Shown piece after piece: positions 37,239 through 46,283 of a stretch of DNA of 64,000 bases (its first letter is position 1; every line of letters starts with the position of its first letter). Location of the stretch: contig NZ_VUOE01000001.1 of NCBI RefSeq assembly GCF_008386635.1, positions 1-64,000 on the forward strand, read 5' to 3'. Position numbers and translations under genes: made by a program. This DNA is from Maribacter flavus (lineage in GTDB: Bacteria; Bacteroidota; Bacteroidia; Flavobacteriales; Flavobacteriaceae). Below the pieces are notes generated by a model. The model was not told the origin of the DNA, ran no database searches, and worked only from the letters and a program-made list of their open reading frames with translations.

Positions 37239-38294
37239 ATGTTACCTAGAAGAAAGTTCCTAACCGCCGCCCTAAGCCTATCAGCCTATCAAATTGTATC
37301 CGGAAAAGGGTTTTCCAAAACTGCAGACCCGCTCAAACTAACAGGTAAATTGTATCCGAAGCCCTTAAAAAAAGGTGCCACCATTGGATTGATAGCCCCT
37401 GGATACCGATTTGCCGAAGAAACCTTGACCAAGGCCAAGTCGGTGCTACGAAAAATGGGATATAATGTCTATTGTACGGAAAGGCTATCCAAACCATATG
37501 GTTATTTCAGTAATACCGATGAAGAACGGGCAACCGATCTCAACCATATGTTCGAAAATAAAGTTGTGGACGGCATACTTTGTATACGAGGAGGATACGG
37601 ATGCACCAGAATCATGCATTTGATAGATTATGGGGTTATAGCCTCCAATCCCAAGGCCCTAATTGGCTTTAGCGATGTTACCGCTCTTTTGAACGGTATT
37701 CATCAAATGACCGGTCTTATCACTTTTCATGGACCGGTAGGAAGTACCCTTGATGATGGTTATTCCCAAAAGGCACTCATCGATATCGTTCAAAAGCCCA
37801 AAGAAAATAGGGTGATACGAAATGCCAAGCTTACGAAGGAACAGCTTATAGATGCGGAATATGAACGCTATACCATAAACCCGGGCGAGGCAAAAGGTGA
37901 ACTTTGCGGCGGAAGCCTTACTTTGATCAATGCCCTCATAGGTACGCCCCATGAAATTGACTTTACGGATAAGATCGTATGTATAGAGGATGTGGAGGAG
38001 TCACCGTATCGAATCGATAGGATGTTAACCCAATTAATTGAAGGTAAAACGTTTAAAAAGGCTTCGGGCATCCTTTTTGGAGTATGCAAAGGATGCAATA
38101 CAAGTAACAATCCCAATTCTTTTACCTTAAAGGAAGTAATACTGGATAGGATAAAACCACTGGAAATTCCCGCAGCTTATGGCTTTAGCTTTGGACATGT
38201 GGAACAGAACTTTACCTTTCCCATAGGAATGGAAGCATATTTTGATGCAGACCGTTTAAAATTGAAAATAATTCAAAAACCAGTTACAAAATAA
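37239..38294 (+). CDS. S66-family LD-carboxypeptidase, Tat-type signal
   Basis: A 351-residue peptidase that trims tetrapeptide stems of peptidoglycan between the L- and D-residue. The N-terminus MLPRRKFLTAALSLSAYQIVSG looks like a twin-arginine signal, implying export after folding; tatC lies at 41661. S66 motifs: IGLIAPGYRF, CIRGGYGCTRIMHLIDY, the nucleophile serine in IGFSDVTALL, a glutamate in IEDVEESPYRIDR and the histidine in SFGHVEQNFTFPIG. It is convergent with recQ, 5 bases apart. Confidence 0.85.
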   Translation: MLPRRKFLTAALSLSAYQIVSGKGFSKTADPLKLTGKLYPKPLKKGATIGLIAPGYRFAEETLTKAKSVLRKMGYNVYCTERLSKPYGYFSNTDEERATDLNHMFENKVVDGILCIRGGYGCTRIMHLIDYGVIASNPKALIGFSDVTALLNGIHQMTGLITFHGPVGSTLDDGYSQKALIDIVQKPKENRVIRNAKLTKEQLIDAEYERYTINPGEAKGELCGGSLTLINALIGTPHEIDFTDKIVCIEDVEESPYRIDRMLTQLIEGKTFKKASGILFGVCKGCNTSNNPNSFTLKEVILDRIKPLEIPAAYGFSFGHVEQNFTFPIGMEAYFDADRLKLKIIQKPVTK

Positions 38295-38299
38295 CAATC

Positions 38300-40492
38300 C
38301 TAATTCGCCACTTCACTGATAAATTTCAACCTGTAGAGTCGTAATTCCTCATCCTCATATTCACCATCAAATTCCTTCATGGCCTCTTCCAGGTTGTCAG
38401 TTTCCGCTTCTAGAAAATATTCGTGGATTTCCTCCTGTTGGTCTTCGTCCAAGACCTCATCTATCCAATAATCCAAATTCAGCTTGGTGCCGCTGTAGAC
38501 AATTTGTTCCATTTCCTTGATGAGTTCAGGTATTTCCAAACCTTTGGCCGAAGCGATGTCATCCAGCGGTAGTTTCCTATCCACATTTTGGATAATGTAC
38601 AATTTCAACCCTGAATTGGCCCCGGTACTTTTTACCACAAGGTCATCTGGACGGATGATATCATTTTCTTCTACATACGATGCGATAAAGGACACGAAAG
38701 GGGTACCGTACTTTTTGGCCTTGCCCTCGCCCACACCATGGACATTGAGTAGTTCTTCCAAGGAAATCGGATATTTAAGTGCCATGTCCTCCAATGAGGG
38801 GTCTTGAAAGACTACAAATGGGGGCACCCCTAGTTTATTGGCCTGGGACTTTCTCAGGTCCTTCAATTGCTTGAGCAATTTTTCATCGGCAACACCACCG
38901 CCTTTGGAGGCCCCAACAATCGCGTTGTCATTTTCGGCATTATAAACGTGGTCTTTTGTCATCAAGAAGGAGTGCGGATTATTCAAAAACTCCTGGCCTT
39001 TTTCGGTTAGGTGCAGTACTCCGTATTGTTCGATGTCCTTGCGTATATAACCTGCAACCAAAAACTGCCTGATCAAGGCCATCCAATGGCTCTTATCCTT
39101 GTCGGACCCAATCCCAAAAAACTCTTTTTCATTGGTTTTGTGGGAACTTATCAATGCGTTGTTTTTTCCTCTAAGGGTATTGACTATTTCCTTTGATTTG
39201 AATTTTTCACTGGTTCCCTGGACCACCCTAAGCAATTTAAGGGCATCGTCCTTGGCCTCCACCTTTTCCTTGGGATTTCGGGTGTTGTCATCCATATCGG
39301 CACCATCGCCGTTTATCTCATCGAACTCCTCCCCAAAATAATGGAGCATGAATTTTCGGCGGGACATGGAAGTTTCGGCGTAGGCAACTACCTCCTGCAA
39401 CAAGGCATTGCCTATTTCCTGTTCCGCAACCGGTTTTCCGGACATGAATTTTTCCAACTTTTCAATATCCTTATATGAATAAAAGGCCAAACAGTGGCCT
39501 TCGCCCCCGTCCCTACCGGCCCTACCGGTTTCCTGATAATAGCTTTCGATACTTTTGGGGATATCGTGATGGATGACATACCTTACATCTGGTTTGTCTA
39601 TTCCCATCCCAAAGGCGATTGTGGCTACTACTACATTTACATCTTCCATCAGGAACATGTCCTGGTATTTGGATCGGGTCTTGGCATCGAAACCCGCGTG
39701 ATACGGAACGGCACTGATTCCATTTACCTGAAGCACTTGGGCGAGCTCCTCAACTTTCTTACGGCTCAAACAATATACAATGCCGGATTTGCCTTCGTTC
39801 TGCTTTATGAATCGGATGATATCCGCATCCACATTGTCCGTCTTGGTCCGCACTTCGTAGAACAGATTGGGACGGTTAAAGGATGCTTTAAAAACGGTGG
39901 CATCGGTAATACCAAGGTTTTTGATGATATCCTCCTGCACTTTTGGGGTTGCGGTGGCCGTGAGACCGATCATAGGTATATCCTCTCCCAATCTGGCAAC
40001 GATGGCTTTTAAGTTTCGATATTCCGGTCTAAAGTCATGGCCCCATTCTGAAATGCAATGGGCTTCGTCCACGGCTACAAAGGATATTTTAACCGAACGC
40101 AGAAACTCTACGTTCTCGTCCTTTGTAAGCGATTCCGGTGCCACGTAGAGCAATTTAGTGGTACCGTCCGTAATATCCTTTTTAACCTGTTTGATTTCGG
40201 TTTTGTTCAAGGAAGAATTAAGTACGTGGGCAATTCCCATTTCGGCCGAAACACCCCGCATGGCATCCACTTGATTTTTCATCAAAGCTATCAAAGGGGA
40301 GACCACTATGGCCGTTCCTTCCTGCATAAGCGCAGGCAATTGATAGCACAAGGACTTTCCTCCGCCCGTAGGCATAATTACAAAGGTGTTCCGTCCCTCC
40401 AAAATATTTTTTACAACGCCTTCTTGAAGTCCTTTAAACTGAGAAAAACCAAAATATTTTTTTAGCGCGGCATGTATATCAATCTCATTCAA
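38300..40492 (-). CDS. recQ: ATP-dependent DNA helicase RecQ, TTG start
   Basis: 3'-5' helicase for recombination and fork repair. About 730 residues: helicase core with Walker A MPTGGGKSLCYQLP, DEAH box AVDEAHCISEWGHDFRPEY and SAT-like AFGMGIDKPDVRYVIHHDIPKSIESYYQETGRAGRDG, then RQC and HRDC domains (LRKSQANKLGVPPFVVF) and an acidic tail. Longer than the E. coli enzyme because of the C-terminal extension. There is no ATG; TTG at 40510 lies inside a TAAATTTG -7 element, so TTG at 40492 (NEIDIHAALKKYFGFSQFKG follows) is chosen. Confidence 0.92.
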   Translation of the reverse strand: MNEIDIHAALKKYFGFSQFKGLQEGVVKNILEGRNTFVIMPTGGGKSLCYQLPALMQEGTAIVVSPLIALMKNQVDAMRGVSAEMGIAHVLNSSLNKTEIKQVKKDITDGTTKLLYVAPESLTKDENVEFLRSVKISFVAVDEAHCISEWGHDFRPEYRNLKAIVARLGEDIPMIGLTATATPKVQEDIIKNLGITDATVFKASFNRPNLFYEVRTKTDNVDADIIRFIKQNEGKSGIVYCLSRKKVEELAQVLQVNGISAVPYHAGFDAKTRSKYQDMFLMEDVNVVVATIAFGMGIDKPDVRYVIHHDIPKSIESYYQETGRAGRDGGEGHCLAFYSYKDIEKLEKFMSGKPVAEQEIGNALLQEVVAYAETSMSRRKFMLHYFGEEFDEINGDGADMDDNTRNPKEKVEAKDDALKLLRVVQGTSEKFKSKEIVNTLRGKNNALISSHKTNEKEFFGIGSDKDKSHWMALIRQFLVAGYIRKDIEQYGVLHLTEKGQEFLNNPHSFLMTKDHVYNAENDNAIVGASKGGGVADEKLLKQLKDLRKSQANKLGVPPFVVFQDPSLEDMALKYPISLEELLNVHGVGEGKAKKYGTPFVSFIASYVEENDIIRPDDLVVKSTGANSGLKLYIIQNVDRKLPLDDIASAKGLEIPELIKEMEQIVYSGTKLNLDYWIDEVLDEDQQEEIHEYFLEAETDNLEEAMKEFDGEYEDEELRLYRLKFISEVAN

Positions 40493-40507
40493 ACTTATAC
40501 AGTATTT

Positions 40508-40535
40508 CAAATTTACAGCGTCGGATTATGGCGAA
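40508..40535 (-). promoter_or_regulatory. Promoter of recQ
   Basis: On the minus strand a TTC about 17 bases upstream and TAAATTTG (40515-40508). The -7 element contains the alternative TTG at 40510 and thus favours the start at 40492. Confidence 0.45.
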
Positions 40536-40630
40536 TGGCCCCGACCCCGAAAGAAATTAAATAATTATTTCAAACAATCTGATAGAACTAAAATATTGAT
40601 GGATAGATACCCAATCAAATTAAGTTTACG

Positions 40631-40638
40631 TAATTTTG
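40631..40638 (+). promoter_or_regulatory. -7 element upstream of kdsD
   Basis: TAATTTTG matches TAnnTTTG and lies 37 bases before the TTG at 40675. No clear -33 TTG. It faces away from the recQ promoter, so 40511-40674 is a divergent promoter region. Confidence 0.45.
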
Positions 40639-40674
40639 TAATCTTAAAGATAACACATCTTCACAAGATTACCA

Positions 40675-41661
40675 TTGATAAAATTAAATAATACATTGAC
40701 ATCCAAGAGCACAATTCTTGAGTTGGCGAAAAGGACTATTGAGAAGGAACGGGATGCTATTGGGCACTTGGCAACCTTATTGGACACGAATTTTTCCAAT
40801 GCCGTCGATTGTATCTTGAATTCCAAGGGACGCGTGATTATTTCTGGTATTGGAAAAAGCGCCATTATTGCCTCAAAAATTGTCGCAACGCTGAACTCCA
40901 CGGGCACTCCTGCCATTTTTATGCATGCGGCCGATGCCATTCACGGAGATTTGGGAACCATCCAGGATGACGATGTAGTGATTTGCATTTCCAAAAGTGG
41001 CAGTACTCCAGAAATTAAGATGTTGGTACCTCTCATCAAAAGGGGCAAAAATACCCTGATCGGGATGACAGGAAACCTGGAATCCTTCTTGGCGAAACAG
41101 GCGGATTTTGTCCTGAACACCTTTGTGGAAAAGGAGGCGTGCCCAAACGATCTGGCACCCACAACAAGTACTACGGCGCAATTGGTGATGGGCGATGCCT
41201 TGGCCATTGTTCTTTTGGAACTGAGAGGTTTTAGTAGTGCCGACTTTGCCAAGTACCATCCAGGAGGGGCTTTGGGCAAAAGAATGTATTTAAGGGTAGC
41301 CGATATTGCCCGCAACAACCAAATACCAGCGGTTCAGGTTTCCGCCGATGTCAAGCAGGTTATCGTGGAAATATCCGAAAAAATGTTGGGGGTTACCGCT
41401 GTTCTGGATGATAAAAAAGTAGTAGGCATCGTAACCGATGGTGATATCCGTAGAATGCTGAACAATCATGATAATATCAAGGGACTAACTGCAGCCGATA
41501 TCATGACCACACAACCAAAAACAATTGAGATGGACACCCTCGCCATTAAGGCATTGGAAGTGATGCAGCAAAAAGGCATCTCCCAATTATTGGCCATGGA
41601 AAAAGGCGAATATAGCGGCGTGATCCATTTACATAACCTTATAAACGAAGGTATCATATAA
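40675..41661 (+). CDS. kdsD: Arabinose-5-phosphate isomerase (KpsF/GutQ family), non-ATG start
   Basis: Isomerises ribulose-5-phosphate to arabinose-5-phosphate, the first step toward KDO of lipopolysaccharide. The 328 residues have an SIS domain (GRVIISGIGKSAIIASKIVATLNSTGTPAIFMHAADAIHGDLG, SKSGSTPEIK) and two CBS domains (VADIARNNQIPAVQV ... DIMTTQPKTIEMDTLAIKAL). An in-frame TAA at 40651 leaves only TTG codons at 40675 and 40696 as starts; I cannot choose with certainty. It is the first gene of an operon with tatC, a CMD protein and lptB, an LPS/envelope grouping. Confidence 0.9.
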   Translation: MIKLNNTLTSKSTILELAKRTIEKERDAIGHLATLLDTNFSNAVDCILNSKGRVIISGIGKSAIIASKIVATLNSTGTPAIFMHAADAIHGDLGTIQDDDVVICISKSGSTPEIKMLVPLIKRGKNTLIGMTGNLESFLAKQADFVLNTFVEKEACPNDLAPTTSTTAQLVMGDALAIVLLELRGFSSADFAKYHPGGALGKRMYLRVADIARNNQIPAVQVSADVKQVIVEISEKMLGVTAVLDDKKVVGIVTDGDIRRMLNNHDNIKGLTAADIMTTQPKTIEMDTLAIKALEVMQQKGISQLLAMEKGEYSGVIHLHNLINEGII

Positions 41662-42512
41662 TGGCAAAAAGTACGACTTCCCCAGATGAGATGTCCTTCC
41701 TGGACCATTTGGAAGAACTAAGATGGCATTTAATACGATCTACCTTGGCGGTAGTAATCATTGGCGTCGTAGCCTTTGTATTTAGTAGGTTCATTTTTGA
41801 CGTCATCATCTTTGGACCTTCGCAAATGGATTTTCCAACTTATAAATTCTTTTGTAGGGCGGCTACATACATTGGGATTGAATCCGACTTCTGTAAGGAT
41901 CAATTACCTTTCACTATTCAAAGTAGGACCATGTCCGGTCAATTCTCAGCGGATATTTGGACGGCTATTTGGGCAGGAATTATAATTGGGTTTCCCTATA
42001 TCCTCTATGAACTTTGGAAGTTCATTAGTCCTGGGCTCTATGAAAAGGAACGCAAACACTCCAAAGGCTTTATTTTAATCGCCTCTGTTCTATTCTTTCT
42101 TGGAGTTTTGTTCGGTTATTATGTCGTAGCTCCATTATCAATAAACTTTTTGGGAACCTATCAGGTAAGTGAACGCGTTTTAAACGAATTTGATTTGGAT
42201 TCTTATATTGGTACCGTAAGGTCCGCAGTACTTGCTTGTGGTGTGCTGTTTGAACTACCCATTATTATTTATTTCCTCACCAAGGTAGGGTTGGTAACAC
42301 CTGAAATCATGAGGAAATATCGAAAAATAGCATTGGTAATAGTATTGATCCTGTCCGCAGTGATTACACCTCCCGATGTTGCCAGTCAAATCATAGTGGC
42401 AATTCCGGTACTTATATTGTATCAAGTGAGTATTTATATTTCCGCCAGAGTACTGAAAAGCGAAGCTAAAAGGGAAGCAAAAAGAGCCAAAAGAAATGTC
42501 AAATCCAGTTGA
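41661..42512 (+). CDS. tatC: Twin-arginine translocase subunit TatC
   Basis: Core receptor of the Tat export pathway, 283 residues with six membrane segments and the family opening MSFLDHLEELRWHLIRS plus the conserved FPYILYELWKFISPGLYEKER loop. Its ATG shares one base with the kdsD stop (TAATG). The C-terminus is lysine/arginine-rich. Likely substrates in the window include the two RR-signal proteins at 37239 and 63255. TatA is not in the window. Confidence 0.95.
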   Translation: MAKSTTSPDEMSFLDHLEELRWHLIRSTLAVVIIGVVAFVFSRFIFDVIIFGPSQMDFPTYKFFCRAATYIGIESDFCKDQLPFTIQSRTMSGQFSADIWTAIWAGIIIGFPYILYELWKFISPGLYEKERKHSKGFILIASVLFFLGVLFGYYVVAPLSINFLGTYQVSERVLNEFDLDSYIGTVRSAVLACGVLFELPIIIYFLTKVGLVTPEIMRKYRKIALVIVLILSAVITPPDVASQIIVAIPVLILYQVSIYISARVLKSEAKREAKRAKRNVKSS

Positions 42513-42846
42513 GGAATTTAATGCCTATCGTTCCAAAATGAACGAGAAGCTATTAGCGGACAATAATAAGATAATCAAACGTATCTTTAATTTGGATACC
42601 AACGCCTATGCTCCCGGCGCTTTGGACGTAAAGACCAAGGAACTATTGGGATTGGTCGCTTCCGCAGTGCTACGATGCGATGATTGCGTAAAATACCATT
42701 TGGAAAGTTCCTTTAAGGAAGGGGCTACTAAAGAAGAGGTCATGGAAACTTTGGGTATTGCCACCTTGGTAGGCGGAACCATAGTAATTCCCCACTTACG
42801 AAGAGCCTACGAATATTGGGAAGCGTTGGAGGAAAATCAAGGTTAA
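42496..42846 (+). CDS. Carboxymuconolactone decarboxylase/AhpD-family protein
   Basis: A 116-residue protein with the AhpD-type redox motif C61-D-D-C64 and H68 in LRCDDCVKYHLESS, which suggests a peroxidase-linked or thiol-redox role rather than true carboxymuconolactone decarboxylation. It overlaps tatC by 17 bases and precedes lptB, an arrangement I recall as conserved in flavobacteria. Confidence 0.85.
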   Translation: MSNPVEEFNAYRSKMNEKLLADNNKIIKRIFNLDTNAYAPGALDVKTKELLGLVASAVLRCDDCVKYHLESSFKEGATKEEVMETLGIATLVGGTIVIPHLRRAYEYWEALEENQG

Positions 42847-42897
42847 AGATTTTATAATTGCTTTTTCCCGCCAGTAAGAAGGGTTAGATTTGAAAAA

Positions 42898-43638
42898 ATG
42901 AAGCTAAGAGCAGAAAATATTATGAAGTCCTACCGTGGCCGCCAGGTCGTTAAGGGCATTTCCCTTGAGGTAAATCAAGGTGAGATTGTAGGGCTTTTAG
43001 GTCCAAATGGTGCCGGTAAGACCACTTCTTTTTACATGATCGTAGGACTCATCAAGCCGAATGGTGGAAATATCTATTTGGACAGCATGGAGATTACCAA
43101 TTTCCCTATGTACAAACGTGCCCAGAACGGTATTGGGTATTTAGCACAAGAGGCTTCTGTATTTAGGAAATTGAGTATTGAAAAGAATATCCTGAGCGTT
43201 CTCCAGCTTACCAAGCTGAGTAAAAAGGAGCAGCTCATGAAGATGGAATCCCTGATCGAGGAATTCGGTCTGGGACACATCCGTAAAAATCGTGGTGACC
43301 TATTATCCGGTGGGGAACGACGACGTACGGAAATTGCCAGGGCTTTGGCGACCGACCCTAAATTCATATTGCTTGATGAGCCATTTGCCGGGGTGGACCC
43401 CGTAGCCGTGGAGGATATCCAACGCATCGTAGCCCAATTAAAGAACAAGAATATCGGTATTTTGATTACGGACCACAACGTTCAGGAGACCTTGGCCATT
43501 ACGGAACGTTCCTACCTCATGTTCGAAGGAGGTATTCTTAAGTCGGGAATACCAGAAGACCTGGCCGCCGATGAAATGGTACGAAAGGTATATTTGGGCC
43601 AAAACTTCGAGCTGAGAAAAAAGAAGCTCGATTTTTGA
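42898..43638 (+). CDS. lptB: LPS export ABC transporter ATP-binding protein
   Basis: Cytoplasmic ATPase that powers LPS extraction with LptF/G. The 246 residues hold Walker [18 protein letters not shown], signature [16 protein letters not shown], Walker [14 protein letters not shown] and the H-loop TDHNVQETL. LptB-specific features such as the [13 protein letters not shown]-loop region fit. It closes the kdsD operon. The permease candidate is at 11024. Confidence 0.95.
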   Translation: MKLRAENIMKSYRGRQVVKGISLEVNQGEIVGLLGPNGAGKTTSFYMIVGLIKPNGGNIYLDSMEITNFPMYKRAQNGIGYLAQEASVFRKLSIEKNILSVLQLTKLSKKEQLMKMESLIEEFGLGHIRKNRGDLLSGGERRRTEIARALATDPKFILLDEPFAGVDPVAVEDIQRIVAQLKNKNIGILITDHNVQETLAITERSYLMFEGGILKSGIPEDLAADEMVRKVYLGQNFELRKKKLDF

Positions 43639-43657
43639 GTTGTTTTATGTAATATAC

Positions 43658-46057
43658 TTATTGACTAGAATCTACTCTAATTATTTTGTTGGTTGAAAAT
43701 AAAGAACCATCAGAAGCCATGCCCTCGATAAATAGTTCAAATTCCGTCCAACCCTTACCATCAAAAATAATGTCGACCTTCCCATTTTCGTCGAGAATAA
43801 TACCTGGCTCCCAATGAATGGTTCCAAAATTAATAAAGGCATCGTCTGTAACACTAGCGTAATTGGGAACATGGAAGTCTTTTACCGGAGCAAAGCCATT
43901 TTTTACGGTGTGCAGAAAAAACCTTGACTCCTTTTCAACTTTTACATCCTCCCCTTCGCCCCAAATCTTCCGGTACAATCTTATAACACCGCCTCCCGCG
44001 CCTGGTTCTGCATTTCCAGACTTATCTATAAAATAAGCCCCTATTTCATCCGTCAAAATATGTTCTATATTATTAAAATCGACTTGAAGAATGTCATCTA
44101 CATATAAAGCTGGTGAGACGCCATTTCTAAGGTTGACAATGGATACTCGACCCTCATATGAGCTAGTCCAGTCGATAATAACCCTAAAACCATTGGAGCG
44201 GATAATGTCCATAAAACGGGGATACATTTTTCTTTCCCGCTCCGTAATCTCGGTTACACGATTTTCGTTAACGACCGGACTGATTAAGTAATCATTTCTC
44301 TTTTTCTTCTCAACTACCGTGGCTTCGTTCAAAACTATGGTTTTGTCAGGCATTATAAAATCTTCCAGGTTAAACGCTTCGCTATTGTCCTTAGCAACAA
44401 TCTCTGTAATATATTTCTCAACACTATTTATTTTATCGACCCTAATGCCATTATCCAGCCTTACATATAAATTGGGCCTTGAAAGTTTTCCATTTGAATT
44501 GATTGTGGTGAATTGTAATTCATCACCATTTTCAAAATAATAGTTCTTTAATACAAATTCTTCCAAATCTTGGGACAACTCAATCCTTTTTGGGTATGGC
44601 TTGTCACCAATATACAGTAAAAGATTCTCATTTCTTCCCAGTTCAAAATTCAGCTTGCCGTAAAGGTCCACTCCTGTCCTGGAATTATTCTCTTTTCTTG
44701 GTGAATTATTGAATATGTTCTTCCAATCGTAACGAGACCAACCTTGCGTTAATAACAATAGGTCCAAATCATTTTCCCTTTTCTTTGAGGTCTCCGTAAA
44801 ATAATACGAAGGATGCTCAATATTTTCATTTACATAAGGTTCCAATAAAAAAGAACTAGAAATATTTTTCTTTTTTTGATAGGCTTTCGTTCCCAAAGGC
44901 AAAATTGAAGCACTTAAAAATTTTAAGCTTTTGGAGCTATTTTTTGCAAATAGGGTTAATTGCACAGAATCAAATTTCTTTGACTTTACGTTTATGTTTA
45001 AATCATTATTCTTTTTTGAATCCCCAGAATTAAAGACTAGCCTTTCGACCACAGGAATTCCCGTATTATCAACCAAGGTTACAATATTCATTCCCGGGTG
45101 TAACTCTTCGGAATCAAAAATATAGGATACAAAGGTTCCATCCTTTGGAAAGTTAATATCCATATGCTTAAGAAGTCCATCTCTATGGAACAATAAGGAA
45201 TACGTTTTTTCACCAATCTCACTCCTAGTTAAAGGATTCATGCCCAAAGTAATCTGTATTTTATTTTCAGAAAGCCTTTTGACATTGATGCCTATTCCCC
45301 TTTCTTCTATCTCCGGTAGGAAGAATTGCCTTATTCTGCCTTCGCTGTCAATTAAACTTGTACTGTAGGTCTCTTCTTTTCTAGGCAAGAAATTAAACCT
45401 GGCCAAACCAAACATATTGGTTTCAAAGCTCGCCACGGTATCACCTTTACTTTCCACCAAATAGCCCTTAAATTTTTCGACACCCTGGCCCGATCGATTT
45501 TCAACTTTAACCCCTACCGTCGCAGGAACATCGCTTACTAGGGTACCTCCCTCGAGCAGAAAATTTATGTCCAAAATATCTTTACTATTTTCTAATACAG
45601 TCTGTAATCGATTTATAACCCTAAATTTTTGAATAAAAGAATCCTCTTCTTTCAAGTTTTGCAAAATACCGGTTGTTGCCTTTAGGTAATAAAGCCCGGC
45701 AGAAAAAATAGAATCTACCTTGATTTGTCCTTTTGATATTCCATTTTCACTAATGAAAAGTTCCTTTTTGATTTGATTGCCTTCTGAATCATAGACACCT
45801 ACATAAAGATTCAGTCTCTCGTTATAAGGTAAGCAAGTCAAAGGATCATAAATATAACCATTGAACCATAGATATTCCCCCTGCACATAATCGCTTTTAT
45901 TAGTATGTAAAAAGACTAAAGGCCTCGGCATACCAAAATAATCACCGATTGCAGGTTTGACCCTGTTTTCAATGCTTAAATTCTGTGAATATAAGGTTGC
46001 ACATGCGAAGACCGACAAAAAAAACAAACAACTTAATGAGCGAATAGTATAATTCAT
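43658..46057 (-). CDS. Large exported MG2-like protein with TonB-plug-like end (paralogue B)
   Basis: A 799-residue exported protein (signal MNYTIRSLSCLFFLSVFACATLYS). The N-terminal part resembles a macroglobulin MG2 domain (PRPLVFLHTNKSDYVQGEYLWFNGYIYDP). Several beta-sandwich modules follow. Near the C-terminus SPALYVDDILQVDFNNIEHILTDEIGAYFIDKSGNAEPGAGGGVIRLYRK resembles the plug of a TonB-dependent receptor, without a following barrel. It is the downstream member of a tandem pair with the gene at 46284; the C-terminal ends match closely (GTIHWEPG / GTIHWVPS). Function unknown; surface or periplasmic. Confidence 0.7.
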   Translation of the reverse strand: MNYTIRSLSCLFFLSVFACATLYSQNLSIENRVKPAIGDYFGMPRPLVFLHTNKSDYVQGEYLWFNGYIYDPLTCLPYNERLNLYVGVYDSEGNQIKKELFISENGISKGQIKVDSIFSAGLYYLKATTGILQNLKEEDSFIQKFRVINRLQTVLENSKDILDINFLLEGGTLVSDVPATVGVKVENRSGQGVEKFKGYLVESKGDTVASFETNMFGLARFNFLPRKEETYSTSLIDSEGRIRQFFLPEIEERGIGINVKRLSENKIQITLGMNPLTRSEIGEKTYSLLFHRDGLLKHMDINFPKDGTFVSYIFDSEELHPGMNIVTLVDNTGIPVVERLVFNSGDSKKNNDLNINVKSKKFDSVQLTLFAKNSSKSLKFLSASILPLGTKAYQKKKNISSSFLLEPYVNENIEHPSYYFTETSKKRENDLDLLLLTQGWSRYDWKNIFNNSPRKENNSRTGVDLYGKLNFELGRNENLLLYIGDKPYPKRIELSQDLEEFVLKNYYFENGDELQFTTINSNGKLSRPNLYVRLDNGIRVDKINSVEKYITEIVAKDNSEAFNLEDFIMPDKTIVLNEATVVEKKKRNDYLISPVVNENRVTEITERERKMYPRFMDIIRSNGFRVIIDWTSSYEGRVSIVNLRNGVSPALYVDDILQVDFNNIEHILTDEIGAYFIDKSGNAEPGAGGGVIRLYRKIWGEGEDVKVEKESRFFLHTVKNGFAPVKDFHVPNYASVTDDAFINFGTIHWEPGIILDENGKVDIIFDGKGWTEFELFIEGMASDGSLFSTNKIIRVDSSQ

Positions 46058-46283
46058 GTTACAAATACGAATTAATTATTGATCTAGCCAAGGTGACTTT
46101 GTTATGACAAGTATCTTTTGTTAAAGTTTTTATATTCAGAATTTCAATCCCTTCGAAGTAGCTATTATCAACCTAAAATGTTGATTTAATAGATGTTAAT
46201 AGCCTTATTAGTTTATAATAATAAATGAAAAGTACATCCTATGAATCTTACTCAAATAACCGGTTATCTAAAAAAACGTTGAC

